Assembly (NCBI RefSeq): GCF_002954225.1
Contig: NZ_PPTH01000016.1
Location: 253,114 to 317,113 of the forward strand
From: Arthrobacter ruber
GTDB taxonomy: Bacteria; Actinomycetota; Actinomycetes; Actinomycetales; Micrococcaceae
Reading direction: 5' to 3'
Length of the DNA: 64,000 nucleotides
Part shown: positions 34,733-42,662 of the stretch, one piece after another
Layout of the letters: every line of letters starts with the position of its first letter
Numbering within the stretch: the first letter of the stretch is position 1
Notes under the pieces: generated by a model
What the model was told of the DNA's origin: nothing
Databases searched by the model: none
The model's input: the letters and a program-made list of their open reading frames with translations, nothing else
Translations under genes and position numbers: made by a program

Positions 34733-36022
34733 TTAGCCGTTGGGAGGTGTTCCGCCGGGGGCAGCAGCGCCGCCCATACCGCCCATACCGGTTGCTTCCT
34801 CCTGCGTGACGCTGTTCGCGTAGTCGTTGCTGGGGTCGCGGTAGATGGTGTGAATGTGTCCCCAGCCGCCGGTGGTGTACCCGGTCACATCAGCACCGGC
34901 AGATCCCTGTTGGTTGGAGAACTCGATGAAAGCATCCGGCCCTGAGATCTGGAAGTAGATGCCGTCGCCCTGGGTCATGTCGTAAACGGTAGCTCCGGAC
35001 CAGTTGATGTAGGTCTCATCCAGCGTCGCCTCGATGTCCGCCAGCGCGGCAGCGGTTGTCTCTTCGTCGGCGAGACCAACCCAGTTCGCGATCACGTCGA
35101 GCAGCAACTGCTTCTGCTCATCGGTGAGTTCCGATCCGGCGATACCGGTACCGGTTGGGTAATCACAGGTGCCTCCTGGGGCGCAGGTCAGGTTCGAGAC
35201 CTCCTCGCCCTGGTACAGGGCGGCTTGCTGCTCGGCGGTCAGGCTGTCGTAGAAGGCGAATGCCGTCTCGTACATACCGGCCAGGGGCTGCACTTCGGTG
35301 CCATCAGCGGCCGTGTAGACAGCTGGCTGGGACCCCAGGTGGGTCGGCGCGAAGGTGATGGCGTCCGCCGTTCCGTCAAGGGTGGCGTTGATACCAAGGT
35401 GGTGGCCACCGAACTGAACCTCCCAGGCACTGGTATCGGAAGGGTCGCCGAAGAACGCGATGTAGTACTGACCGAGCGAGGCCTCTGTGCTGGTGCTGTT
35501 CTCGAGAAGGAACTGATCCCCGTTCATGATGCCCTCGACGGTGGCATAGGCCTCGTCGCTGAGCAGGGACTCGAGCACCCCCAGAGCCGCGGTCTGCTGC
35601 TCCTCGGTGAGGTCCGCCAGGTTCACACCCGCTCGCTCGACGAAGGTCACCGGAAAATTGGACCACGATGTCGTCTTGGTCGCATCGTCGTAAGAGTAGA
35701 GAACCTGTTCCTGCTGCTCGGCTGTCAGCGTTGCGAGGAAAGCCTCGGCAGCCGCAGCAGTATCTGTGACAGTCTCAGCCGTCGTGGCCGCACTGTCCGT
35801 AGCCGCCCTTTCTGTCGTCGTGCTCTCCGACACCATTGCCGTGCTGCTTGCCGTGCTGCTTGCCGTACTGGTGGACGAGGAGGACGCGACGGTGTCGGTT
35901 GCGGCACTAGTAGTGGAGTCGGAGACACTGCAGGCCGCCATCGAACCAGCCAGGGCCAATGCCGCGATGGAGGAAGCGAAGCGATACCAAAGACGCCGGG
36001 AGGAAGTTGTTGAAGTAGTCAT
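34733..36022 (-). CDS. DUF3500-family secreted lipoprotein
   Basis: 429 residues from ATG 36022. Lipoprotein signal with lipobox LAGSMAAC near residue 31, then a Ser/Thr/Ala-rich linker to about 95. The DUF3500 domain follows, with VQFGGHHLGINATLDG, TFAPTHLGSQPA, LTAEQQAALYQGEEVSNLTCAPGGTCDYP and the conserved GGWGHIHTIYRD near 390. The His pairs (GGHH, HIH) could bind metal, but the family is uncharacterised. C-terminus is Gly/Pro-rich. It lies next to a two-component system and other exported proteins. An 11-bp direct repeat stands 44-60 bases upstream. Confidence 0.85.
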   Translation of the reverse strand: MTTSTTSSRRLWYRFASSIAALALAGSMAACSVSDSTTSAATDTVASSSSTSTASSTASSTAMVSESTTTERAATDSAATTAETVTDTAAAAEAFLATLTAEQQEQVLYSYDDATKTTSWSNFPVTFVERAGVNLADLTEEQQTAALGVLESLLSDEAYATVEGIMNGDQFLLENSTSTEASLGQYYIAFFGDPSDTSAWEVQFGGHHLGINATLDGTADAITFAPTHLGSQPAVYTAADGTEVQPLAGMYETAFAFYDSLTAEQQAALYQGEEVSNLTCAPGGTCDYPTGTGIAGSELTDEQKQLLLDVIANWVGLADEETTAAALADIEATLDETYINWSGATVYDMTQGDGIYFQISGPDAFIEFSNQQGSAGADVTGYTTGGWGHIHTIYRDPSNDYANSVTQEEATGMGGMGGAAAPGGTPPNG

Positions 36023-36065
36023 GAATCCATGACAGCGGCCCTCCCTATTCGGAGTTTTGTTCTGC

Positions 36066-36082
36066 GCTGTGTGCAAGCTGTG
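36066..36082. promoter_or_regulatory. 11-bp-spaced direct repeat before the DUF3500 gene
   Basis: GCTGTG at 36066-36071 and 36077-36082, repeat period 11 bases (one helical turn). Similar pairs stand upstream of two other exported-protein genes at 39092 and 39991. OmpR-family regulators such as the one encoded at 37867 commonly bind tandem sites with this period. Confidence 0.5.
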
Positions 36083-36175
36083 AGACGCCTCGGTCAGTCG
36101 AGGTTGTTCGCTGGGGCCAACTCAGGATCCCCCTCAAGCGAGCCCGATGCAGTGTGCCTACTCCTTTAGCAGAAC

Positions 36176-36218
36176 ACAACACAGCAGGCCCCGACTGAGT
36201 CGGAGCCTGCTGTGTTGT
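36176..36218 (-). terminator. Strong hairpin terminator after the histidine kinase gene
   Basis: ACAACACAGCAGGC (36176-36189) pairs perfectly with GCCTGCTGTGTTGT (36205-36218); the loop itself contains CCGAC-TGA-GTCGG and can extend the stem. It is 30 bases after the kinase stop. It lies between the kinase and DUF3500 genes on the same strand, so DUF3500 should have its own promoter. Confidence 0.75.
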
Positions 36219-36247
36219 TGTCCTACGAGTGCGGGATGTAGTGCCGC

Positions 36248-37870
36248 TCACACCAGGATGTGCTGCACCTGTCGGGCCGGTTGCGGGAGTGGCAGGTCCA
36301 CCCTGAACTGTGTGCGGCCCGGCTCGCTGGTCACGCTGATCGTGCCTCCGTTCGCCTCGACGAGGGCCTTCACGATTGCCAGTCCCAGCCCGGTGCTGGT
36401 GGTGCTGCCGGTTCCGGCCGAGCGCGCGGCATCACCCCTGCTGAAGCGCGTGAAGATGGTGTCAAGGAATGATGGGTCGATGCCTGGTCCGCTGTCCGTG
36501 ACCGTGACGGTCGCGTGCTCGCCATCGTCGTCCGGGGTGATGGTGAGTGCCGTCGCGATCTTGGTGCCGGGTGGTGTGTGCTTGTGTGCGTTAGAGAGGA
36601 GGTTGATCAGGACCTGGCGGATCTCGGTGCCCACGGCCCGGATTTCGACGGGCTCTTCCGGCAGGTCTAGGCTCCACGTGTAAGCCGGCGCTGTGACCCG
36701 GGCATCGCTCGTGGTCTCGATGACCAGTTCGGTCAGGTCGACGTCGGACACCTCTCCCCGCTGGCCCTCGTCGAGGCGGGCGAGCAGCAGGAGGTCCTCG
36801 ACGAGGGAGGACATGCGCCGCGATTCGCTGTCGACGCGCTCGAGGGCCGACCGGCCGGCCGGGCTGACCGTCTCGCTCATTAGGACCAGTTCGGTGTACC
36901 CGCGGATGGAGGTCAGGGGTGTGCGGAGTTCATGGCTCGCGTCCGCGACGAACTGGCGCACCTTTGTCTCACTCGCATGCCGTTCGCGCAGGGCGCTGGT
37001 GACGTGGTCGATCATCTCGTTCAGGGCCAGCCCCACGGTGCCGACCTCCGTCCCGGGCTGAGCGGCCGCGGGCGGGACGCGCATCGGCATGGCCACCTCG
37101 CCGGATGACAACGGTAACCGAGACACGGACGTCGCGACAGCGGACAGCTCCTCCAGCGGCCGCAGGGACCGCCGGATAATGGCCGTCCCGGCCAGGCCGG
37201 TGAAGACCAAGCCCGCGAGGGACACCCCGGCAACGGTCAGGTCCAGAGATGTCAGCGTACTGTCCCGCTCCGCCGTGGAGAGGCCGGTGACGAGGACGGA
37301 TCCCTTATCAGGGCCGAAGGCCAGTGACGCTGCATCGACTCGGTATTGCCCGGATGAGAGCACCAGCTCTTCAGGCCCGTTGGCCGGATCCACCGAGGCG
37401 AGCAGGTCGAGGTCGGCGTCGGTGAGGGGCTCGGTGCTGCCGTTGTCCTGCACGAGCGCGGATTTCTGTGCTTCGCCGTCGTCGAGCACCGCGTTGAGGG
37501 TGCCCGGCCGTTGACCGGCCGCATTCTCCGGATTCACGTCGTTGATGTCCGGTGATTGCCCAGGAGGTGGGCCGTTGGAGAAGCCGGCTCGCCCCGCGGC
37601 CGGGGTCAGTGCCTCATCGAGTTGGCCCGTGAGGTAGCTGCTCATCGCAACATGACTGAACACGCCGATCGCAATGCATATCGCGGTCAGCAGTGCCAGA
37701 GTCGCGAGGATCAGCTTGGTCCGTAGGTGTAGTCGCCGTTGGCGGTGTTTCCACCATCGGGCACCGGGGCGACGGGGAGGAGCGAGACCCGGTTGAAGGC
37801 TCGGCGTAGGAGTGAGTTTGGAGTCAGATACGTCAGTACCTGGCAGCGCGGGCGGGGGTGGAGGACTCAC
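36248..37870 (-). CDS. Sensor histidine kinase, OmpR-partner type
   Basis: 540 residues from GTG 37870, overlapping the regulator stop by four bases. Proline-rich cytoplasmic N-terminus, first membrane segment near 52-75, an extracytoplasmic sensor region of about 120 residues, second membrane segment near 205-230, HAMP, HisKA with SHELRTPLTSIRGYTELV near 325, and an ATPase domain with NLLSNAHKHTPPG, DSGPGID and GLGLAIVKALVEANGG. Resembles the TrcS/MprB-like actinobacterial kinases. The signal is unknown; the sensor domain has no recognisable fold. Confidence 0.92.
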   Translation of the reverse strand: MSPPPPPALPGTDVSDSKLTPTPSLQPGLAPPRRPGARWWKHRQRRLHLRTKLILATLALLTAICIAIGVFSHVAMSSYLTGQLDEALTPAAGRAGFSNGPPPGQSPDINDVNPENAAGQRPGTLNAVLDDGEAQKSALVQDNGSTEPLTDADLDLLASVDPANGPEELVLSSGQYRVDAASLAFGPDKGSVLVTGLSTAERDSTLTSLDLTVAGVSLAGLVFTGLAGTAIIRRSLRPLEELSAVATSVSRLPLSSGEVAMPMRVPPAAAQPGTEVGTVGLALNEMIDHVTSALRERHASETKVRQFVADASHELRTPLTSIRGYTELVLMSETVSPAGRSALERVDSESRRMSSLVEDLLLLARLDEGQRGEVSDVDLTELVIETTSDARVTAPAYTWSLDLPEEPVEIRAVGTEIRQVLINLLSNAHKHTPPGTKIATALTITPDDDGEHATVTVTDSGPGIDPSFLDTIFTRFSRGDAARSAGTGSTTSTGLGLAIVKALVEANGGTISVTSEPGRTQFRVDLPLPQPARQVQHILV

Positions 37871-38643
37871 GGGACCGCGGGCTTGATGACGTACCCGGCG
37901 CCGCGCACCGTGTGGATCATCGCGGGGCGTCCGACGTCGATCTTCTTGCGCAGGTAGGAGATGTAGAGCTCGACGATGTTGGCCTGTCCGCCGAAATCGT
38001 AATTCCAGACGTTATCGAGGATCTGGGACTTACTAACGACGCGGCGCGGGTTCTCCATGAGGTAACGCAGCAACTCCCACTGCGTGGTGGTGAGCACGAT
38101 GTCCTCTCCCCCACGGGTGACCTCCCTCGTGTCGACGTTCATCACGAGGTCCCCGACGACGAGTTCGGCGGAATCGGACGCCGCGACGCCTGAGCGCTGC
38201 ACGAGCCGGTGCAGGCGGAGCATGAGTTCCTCCATGCTGAAGGGTTTGGTGACGTAGTCGTCTCCCCCGGCGGAGAGACCGGAGATGCGGTCCTGGACGG
38301 CGTCCTTGGCGGTAAGGAAGAGTGCGGGCATGTTCGGGGCGAACGTGCGGATCTTTTTCAGGGCCTCTATGCCGTCCACCCCGGGCATCATGACGTCGAG
38401 CACCAGGACATCGGGGCGGAAGTCGCGCGCCGCGGCCACTGCTGTGGCACCGTCGTTCGCCGTGGTGACGCTCCAGCCCACCATGCGCAGACCCATGCTG
38501 ACGAGTTCGGCGAGGCTCGTCTCGTCGTCGACGACGAGCGCCCGGATGGGGCTGCCGTCTGGGTGCGCGAGACGGGGCAGGTTGTCGGTCATGGAGTGGT
38601 GCGAGGCGTCGGCCATCGTGTCTACCTTGGTGTCTTCCGTCAT
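37867..38643 (-). CDS. OmpR/PhoB-family response regulator
   Basis: 258 residues. Receiver domain with VVDDE near residue 39, phospho-acceptor in RPDVLVLDVMMPG near 83, and YVTKPFS near 134; winged-helix effector with TTTQWELLRYLMENPRRVVSKSQILDNVW and ELYISYLRKKID, ending IHTVRGAGYVIKP. Upstream of and coupled to the kinase gene. Likely binds 11-bp-spaced tandem repeats found before the DUF3500, 85-residue and 188-residue exported proteins nearby. Confidence 0.93.
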   Translation of the reverse strand: MTEDTKVDTMADASHHSMTDNLPRLAHPDGSPIRALVVDDETSLAELVSMGLRMVGWSVTTANDGATAVAAARDFRPDVLVLDVMMPGVDGIEALKKIRTFAPNMPALFLTAKDAVQDRISGLSAGGDDYVTKPFSMEELMLRLHRLVQRSGVAASDSAELVVGDLVMNVDTREVTRGGEDIVLTTTQWELLRYLMENPRRVVSKSQILDNVWNYDFGGQANIVELYISYLRKKIDVGRPAMIHTVRGAGYVIKPAVP

Positions 38644-38763
38644 GTCGTACGCGGGTGCCGGTGGGACCGGAGGGATTGCGGGCTCGGCGTTGCGGTCCAG
38701 TATCCCGTACGGAACAACATCCCATGCGGGACGGCAGGACGGCGGGACCGCTTGAGCGGTGCG

Positions 38764-39021
38764 TCAGGCGGTCAGGGGTCCGGTTGCAGCACCCTGGTCG
38801 AGAGAGCCTCCGGTGTCTTGACGGCGGACCGTCGCCTGCTCCGCGGGGACAGTGGTTTCGACGACGACGCCGGCGCGGGCCTCCGAGGCGATAGGGGTTT
38901 TGGCTCCGATGGGCGCGAAGGCCGTAGTCCCGAGGACCGCTGCCAGGGCCATGGCACCAATTGCAGCTCTGAAGTCCTTGCGTCCTGCGGTGAGTTCTGG
39001 GGTGGGTCGGTAGCTGATCAT
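38764..39021 (-). CDS. Small exported protein, unknown function
   Basis: 85 residues from ATG 39021 with a GGAG site. Basic start then a hydrophobic segment AAIGAMALAAVLGTTAFAPIGA near residues 19-40, consistent with a signal peptide or a single membrane anchor, followed by a short Thr/Val/Ala tail. No Cys, no known domain. Lies 120 bases upstream of the response regulator on the same strand and has the best-conserved 11-bp tandem repeat before it, so it may be a target and possibly a regulator of the two-component system. Confidence 0.72.
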   Translation of the reverse strand: MISYRPTPELTAGRKDFRAAIGAMALAAVLGTTAFAPIGAKTPIASEARAGVVVETTVPAEQATVRRQDTGGSLDQGAATGPLTA

Positions 39022-39091
39022 GATGTTCTCCTGGCGGGCTGTGGTTGTTCTTCCACTGTGCCGCCCGGGCTTAGGACGTGCCTTCTCAAAA

Positions 39092-39111
39092 GCTGTGCAG
39101 CTGCTGTGCAG
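39092..39111. promoter_or_regulatory. Tandem GCTGTGCAG repeat, 11-bp period
   Basis: Exact 9-base repeat GCTGTGCAG at 39092-39100 and 39103-39111, 71-90 bases before the 85-residue gene. Strongest of three such pairs in this region and probable response-regulator box. Confidence 0.58.
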
Positions 39112-39242
39112 TTGTTTTCAGACTCACGCGGAGTTGATCGGTCGCCCCGCGGAAGAGCTTTCGGAGACCACCTGGAGCAGGGCAGCCTCGGTGCCGAAGT
39201 AGTCGATGTGTTCAGTGGCGGCTTTTGGAAAGGCTGTCGTCC

Positions 39243-39284
39243 CGGCGAGGTACACAGTGGTTTATACCGGTGTCTACCTCGCCG
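39243..39284 (-). terminator. Hairpin terminator after the 188-residue gene
   Basis: CGGCGAGGTA (39243-39252) pairs with TACCTCGCCG (39275-39284); inner bases can extend the stem imperfectly. It begins 33 bases after the stop of the 188-residue exported protein gene, on the same strand. Confidence 0.6.
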
Positions 39285-39316
39285 AGACGCTTGTTCTCTT
39301 CTACATGCGGTGGCTG

Positions 39317-39883
39317 TTAACCGCGACCTCCGCCGCCGAGGATTCCCAGTTCGAGTGCCTTGGCGGCGCCATCGGCTTCGGCTTGGCTGAGAGACCCGTC
39401 CGTCACCGCAGCGTCGAGTCGCTCCTGCACTGCCGCGGATCGTTCGGCTTTCTTCTCTGTCTGAAGCTCATCGATGGCCGTCTGGACGGTTGCTTCATCG
39501 AGGCCGAGAGCTTCGGCCAATGATGCGGCCACAGCACTCTGGAGTGCTTCCCTGTCAGGCTTCTCGCCCTCGGTGGTTTCGGTGTGCGCCTTGGCTGCGT
39601 CCCTAGTGGCCTGCAACGCGTCGGTCATTGCTGCCTCGTCGACGCCGAGCTTGGTTGCCAGTGCAGCGGCGTCCACACCGCCCTGCCCGCGCACGTGTCC
39701 GGGTCCGCCCTTGCGGTCCATGGCTGTCTCGTCCCCGGTGGTGGCTTCCGCGGTAGCCGAGGATGTTGAGGTCGGGGCGGGGTCCGTGGTCGCAGCCGAA
39801 GCCATACCGGTAGCGCCCAGACTTACTCCGAGAGCGACTGCCGCCGCGCTGGCTCCGAGTGCGATTTTCTTGGGAGTAGACAT
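39317..39883 (-). CDS. Secreted helical protein, unknown function
   Basis: 188 residues. Signal peptide KKIALGASAAAVALGVSLGATGMASAA with likely cleavage after residue 30, a Thr/Ser/Ala linker, a short charged Gly/His segment (GGPGHVRGQGG), then helical repeats: ALATKLGVDEAAMTDALQ and SLAEALGLDEATVQTAIDELQ, and VTDGSLSQAEADGAAKALELG. The last resembles AAGTITQEEADAYTAALEE in the lipoprotein encoded at 40249. Ends in a Gly-rich tail. Two 11-bp-spaced repeats and an 11-bp inverted repeat lie upstream. Confidence 0.78.
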   Translation of the reverse strand: MSTPKKIALGASAAAVALGVSLGATGMASAATTDPAPTSTSSATAEATTGDETAMDRKGGPGHVRGQGGVDAAALATKLGVDEAAMTDALQATRDAAKAHTETTEGEKPDREALQSAVAASLAEALGLDEATVQTAIDELQTEKKAERSAAVQERLDAAVTDGSLSQAEADGAAKALELGILGGGGRG

Positions 39884-39935
39884 GATGTGTGTTCCTCACT
39901 GTGCCGCTACGCGGCCTTGGTAATCGTTCCTGGTG

Positions 39936-39963
39936 GTAGTAGTCCCGATGGAGGGACTACTAC
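39936..39963. repeat. 11-bp perfect inverted repeat
   Basis: GTAGTAGTCCC (39936-39946) and GGGACTACTAC (39953-39963) around a 6-base loop, 53-80 bases before the 188-residue gene. It is either a leader hairpin, an operator, or an attenuator. It is too far from the upstream gene end to be its main terminator, which lies at 40153. Confidence 0.6.
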
Positions 39964-39990
39964 GAATCTGGGCTCGCACTGTAGGTGTGC

Positions 39991-40009
39991 CCTGTCATGC
40001 ACCTGTCAT
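39991..40009. promoter_or_regulatory. Tandem CCTGTCAT repeat, 11-bp period
   Basis: CCTGTCAT at 39991-39998 and again at 40002-40009, period 11. Shares the CTGT core and the spacing of the repeats at 36066 and 39092. Probable response-regulator box. Confidence 0.52.
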
Positions 40010-40152
40010 CGGGCTGTGAACCGAAGGGGGTTTCCTGTGCTGCCCTTCTTTTGGCCCATCCGTACTCTGCACCCGGGCCGTTTAACCACACCCTGCATGG
40101 ATACATGCCAGTGCGCATCGATTCCTCACGCAGGTGGGAGTGGCAGCGCTAG

Positions 40153-40195
40153 CACAACGAAGGCACCCGGTGGTTTGCCGGGCGCCTTCGTTGTG
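40153..40195 (-). terminator. Hairpin terminator after the 212-residue lipoprotein gene
   Basis: CACAACGAAGGC (40153-40164) pairs perfectly with GCCTTCGTTGTG (40184-40195), with inner CCCGG/CCGGG pairing. Starts 54 bases after the lipoprotein stop on the same strand. Confidence 0.72.
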
Positions 40196-40248
40196 ATGTT
40201 TCGGACGTGCAGTGAAGTAGGTCCTGAGGATGTTGTCCGCCGCCGGTG

Positions 40249-40887
40249 TTAGGCGGTGAGGCCGTCGAAGGTAGGGGTTGCTTCTTCGCCGTCCCAGGTG
40301 ACGCGGTAGGTGAAGGCTTCCTCGAGTGCGGCAGTGTAGGCGTCGGCTTCTTCCTGGGTGATGGTGCCCGCCGCGAGGAGGTTGTCAATCGCGGGGCTCC
40401 ACGATTCAACGAGTGCATTGACGAGGGTTTGCGTGCCGACGCCGAGCTCGTCGGCGATGTCGGAGAGGTTCTGACCGGCTTCCATGCGTACGTGCAGTTC
40501 CTCATGGGAGATGGCGAGGACCTCGTCGAGGACGTCCTGTACCGGCATGTGGCCGCGGTGCAGGTCTAAGCCCGCATCGCCATAGGCTTCCTGGATCAGT
40601 GCGATGAGTTCGTCTTCGGTCGCGACGCTGGAGGCATCGACGCCACCGCCCGGGTCGCCCGCAGGCATCTCACCGGCGGGCATGCCGCCTTCAGGAAGGG
40701 TTCCAGTTCCGATGGTTGATCCGGCTGTCGACCCAGCGGCAGATTCGGTGATTGTGGCGGAGGCGCTGGAGGACGTGGTGGTTGCTGAGGAGTCGGTGGT
40801 TGAGCTGGCTGTGGATCCGGCTGCGCAGCCTGAGAGGGCGAGGCCAGCGGCGAGGCTGAGAGCAGCGAGCTTCATTTTGAGGTTCAT
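40249..40887 (-). CDS. Lipoprotein with helical repeat domain, unknown function
   Basis: 212 residues. Lipobox LALSGC ends at residue 21, followed by a Ser/Thr/Ala-rich linker, a Gly/Met/Pro segment (PEGGMPAGEMPAG) and a helical domain from about 85: LHRGHMPVQDVLDEVLAISHEELHVRMEAGQNLSDIADELGV, then GTQTLVNALVESWSP and AAGTITQEEADAYTAALEE. The HRGH and SHEELH histidines are suggestive of metal binding but nothing proves it. Similar helical module to the 188-residue exported protein. Divergent from the HupE/UreJ-like gene by 286 bases. Confidence 0.77.
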   Translation of the reverse strand: MNLKMKLAALSLAAGLALSGCAAGSTASSTTDSSATTTSSSASATITESAAGSTAGSTIGTGTLPEGGMPAGEMPAGDPGGGVDASSVATEDELIALIQEAYGDAGLDLHRGHMPVQDVLDEVLAISHEELHVRMEAGQNLSDIADELGVGTQTLVNALVESWSPAIDNLLAAGTITQEEADAYTAALEEAFTYRVTWDGEEATPTFDGLTA

Positions 40888-40967
40888 GGTGTTGGCCCTT
40901 CCAGGCTGGTACGGGTGGAGTTGATGGTCTAAGCCTCGAACCCGATCCTTTCGAATTCCTATGAACC

Positions 40968-40982
40968 ACCCATGGCATGGGT
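40968..40982. promoter_or_regulatory. Perfect palindrome between lipoprotein and hupE-like genes
   Basis: ACCCATG-G-CATGGGT, 7+1+7, 80 bases before the lipoprotein start and 190 before the HupE-like start. Possible operator; it does not resemble the CTGT tandem repeats, so another regulator may bind. Confidence 0.5.
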
Positions 40983-41173
40983 ATAACTAAATTCGCGCCC
41001 CGACTGGACCAGGCACACCGATCGGAGGGGTAACCACTTCCCCACCCATTCCCGCTCATCTCTTCGCCCATTTCGTCGCCGGACGGAGAGCGGTAGAGGG
41101 GCAGGTGTGTAGGCATTGGTGGGGCTAATGACGGTCACAGGCTGAGCAAAGCAACGGTGGCGAGCCTTGATTC

Positions 41174-42505
41174 ATGCAATCTTTTCAACGACGTAGCCTT
41201 GCCGCTTTCACCGCTGTAGCCGCCACTCTGCTGACACTGATCCCTGCAGCATCAGCGCAGGCACACAGTGTGGACAGCAGCACCATCGCGGTGCGCCTGA
41301 CCGATGACTCGGCGGAGGCGACAGTGTCGGTCGCGTTGGAAACACTCGATGAGACACTCGGTACTTCCTACGCGACAGCGACGGAGCTGACCGAGGGCCA
41401 GGTCGAGGTCATCACCGAATACATCGACGAGCACCTCACGCTGACCGGGACCGATGGAACCACGTGGTCTGAGACCTATTCGGATGCCGTCGTGGAATCG
41501 GTTGAAGGGATCCAGTCATTCAGTGTCGACGTCACCTTCGATACCGGCGCGGTCGATCCCTCCAGCCTGGTCATCGACTATGACGGCATCATCGAATCCG
41601 ATGCCTCCCATGAGGCGGTCGTCGTCCTCACCGATGCAACCGGCTCCATCTCAACGCCAGGGGTAATCACCGCGTCCGATGGAACCCTGGCCATCGGTGA
41701 TGCTGTCGAACCGGGTCTGATCGACATGATCAGCTACGGCTTCCACCACGTCCTCAGCGGAGCTGACCACCTACTGTTCCTCACTACCCTCCTGCTCGTC
41801 GCACCCCTGGTGGTGACGCGCGGGCGTCGTTGGGTTCCGCGTGGCGGTTTCGAGCGGTCCCTGCGTATCGTCGTCAGCGTCGTGACGGCCTTCACCATCG
41901 GACACTCATTGACTCTCATCGCAGCCGCCTTGGACTGGATCGCGTTACCGTCCGGGCCCGTGGAAATCCTCGTCGCCGCGTCCGTCGCCGTCGCGGCCCT
42001 CCACGCCATTAGACCTCTCATCCACGGGGGTGAGGTCCTCATCGCGGGCCTGTTCGGGCTGGTCCATGGATTAGCATTCGCCGGTATCCTCACCGACCTC
42101 GGGTTCGACAGAACCCTGTCAATGCTCACCTTGCTCGCGTTCAATGTCGGCGTGGAACTCGCCCAGCTCACTACCGTCGCCCTGGTCTTCCCATCCATCT
42201 ACGTCATCTCGCGCACCAGCTGGGGTACACGGATACGCACAGGGATAGCCCTCGTCGCCCTCACTGCTGCCGGTTTCTGGATCCTCGACCGCACCGGCGT
42301 ACTCACCAGTCCCATCACGGGACTGGAAGAAACACTCATCGACAATTCCTGGGCCACCGTTGCAGTCCTCGCCGGCATCGCTGTCACCGCTTGGCTGACG
42401 AACCGTAACGGCACGGAATCTCAGCTAACCGGAACCACTCCCACCACAAAACGGCCACGCGCGATGCGACGAGCCGACAAGGTATACAGTCCCGGGCTGC
42501 GTTGA
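41174..42505 (+). CDS. HupE/UreJ-family membrane protein with extracytoplasmic domain
   Basis: 443 residues. Signal peptide to about residue 30 (ending SAQAHSV), a Thr/Glu/Asp-rich extracytoplasmic domain to about 180, then a block of about six membrane helices with the HupE-like motifs GFHHVLSGADHLLFLTTLL near 190 and GLFGLVHGLAFAGILTDLGF near 290, plus a last helix near 390 and a basic tail. The family was named for nickel supply to hydrogenase and urease, but no such enzyme is encoded here. It belongs with the DUF3500 and two-component genes by position. Confidence 0.84.
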   Translation: MQSFQRRSLAAFTAVAATLLTLIPAASAQAHSVDSSTIAVRLTDDSAEATVSVALETLDETLGTSYATATELTEGQVEVITEYIDEHLTLTGTDGTTWSETYSDAVVESVEGIQSFSVDVTFDTGAVDPSSLVIDYDGIIESDASHEAVVVLTDATGSISTPGVITASDGTLAIGDAVEPGLIDMISYGFHHVLSGADHLLFLTTLLLVAPLVVTRGRRWVPRGGFERSLRIVVSVVTAFTIGHSLTLIAAALDWIALPSGPVEILVAASVAVAALHAIRPLIHGGEVLIAGLFGLVHGLAFAGILTDLGFDRTLSMLTLLAFNVGVELAQLTTVALVFPSIYVISRTSWGTRIRTGIALVALTAAGFWILDRTGVLTSPITGLEETLIDNSWATVAVLAGIAVTAWLTNRNGTESQLTGTTPTTKRPRAMRRADKVYSPGLR

Positions 42506-42598
42506 TTTATCAGTTCTGGCCTTTTGAAGAAATTTTGGGGTCGCCTGCCGGTGGACAAGTCAGGTGAAAGACAGAAGCTTCAAGAGCGACGTTATGTG

Positions 42599-42631
42599 GG
42601 CAGAGAGCCACACCGAAGCGCGATCTCTGCC
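42599..42631. terminator. Hairpin between convergent genes
   Basis: GGCAGAGA (42599-42606) pairs with TCTCTGCC (42624-42631) and outer GTG/CAC can add pairs with a bulge. It lies between the ends of the HupE-like gene and the EamA gene, suitable for a bidirectional terminator. Not followed by a long T run. Confidence 0.45.
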
Positions 42632-42662
42632 ACTACCACCGTGGGCAGGTGGAGCCCGAAGG

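Larger units (their letters stand above)
39022..39316. other. Promoter/terminator region between two exported-protein genes
   Basis: 295 bases. It contains a tandem GCTGTGCAG repeat (39092-39111) and a hairpin terminator (39243-39284), both listed separately. Nothing else recognisable. Confidence 0.5.
39884..40248. other. Intergenic region with hairpins and a tandem repeat
   Basis: 365 bases between two exported-protein genes. It contains an 11-bp inverted repeat (39936-39963), a tandem CCTGTCAT repeat (39991-40009) and a terminator (40153-40195), each listed. No gene seen. Confidence 0.5.
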
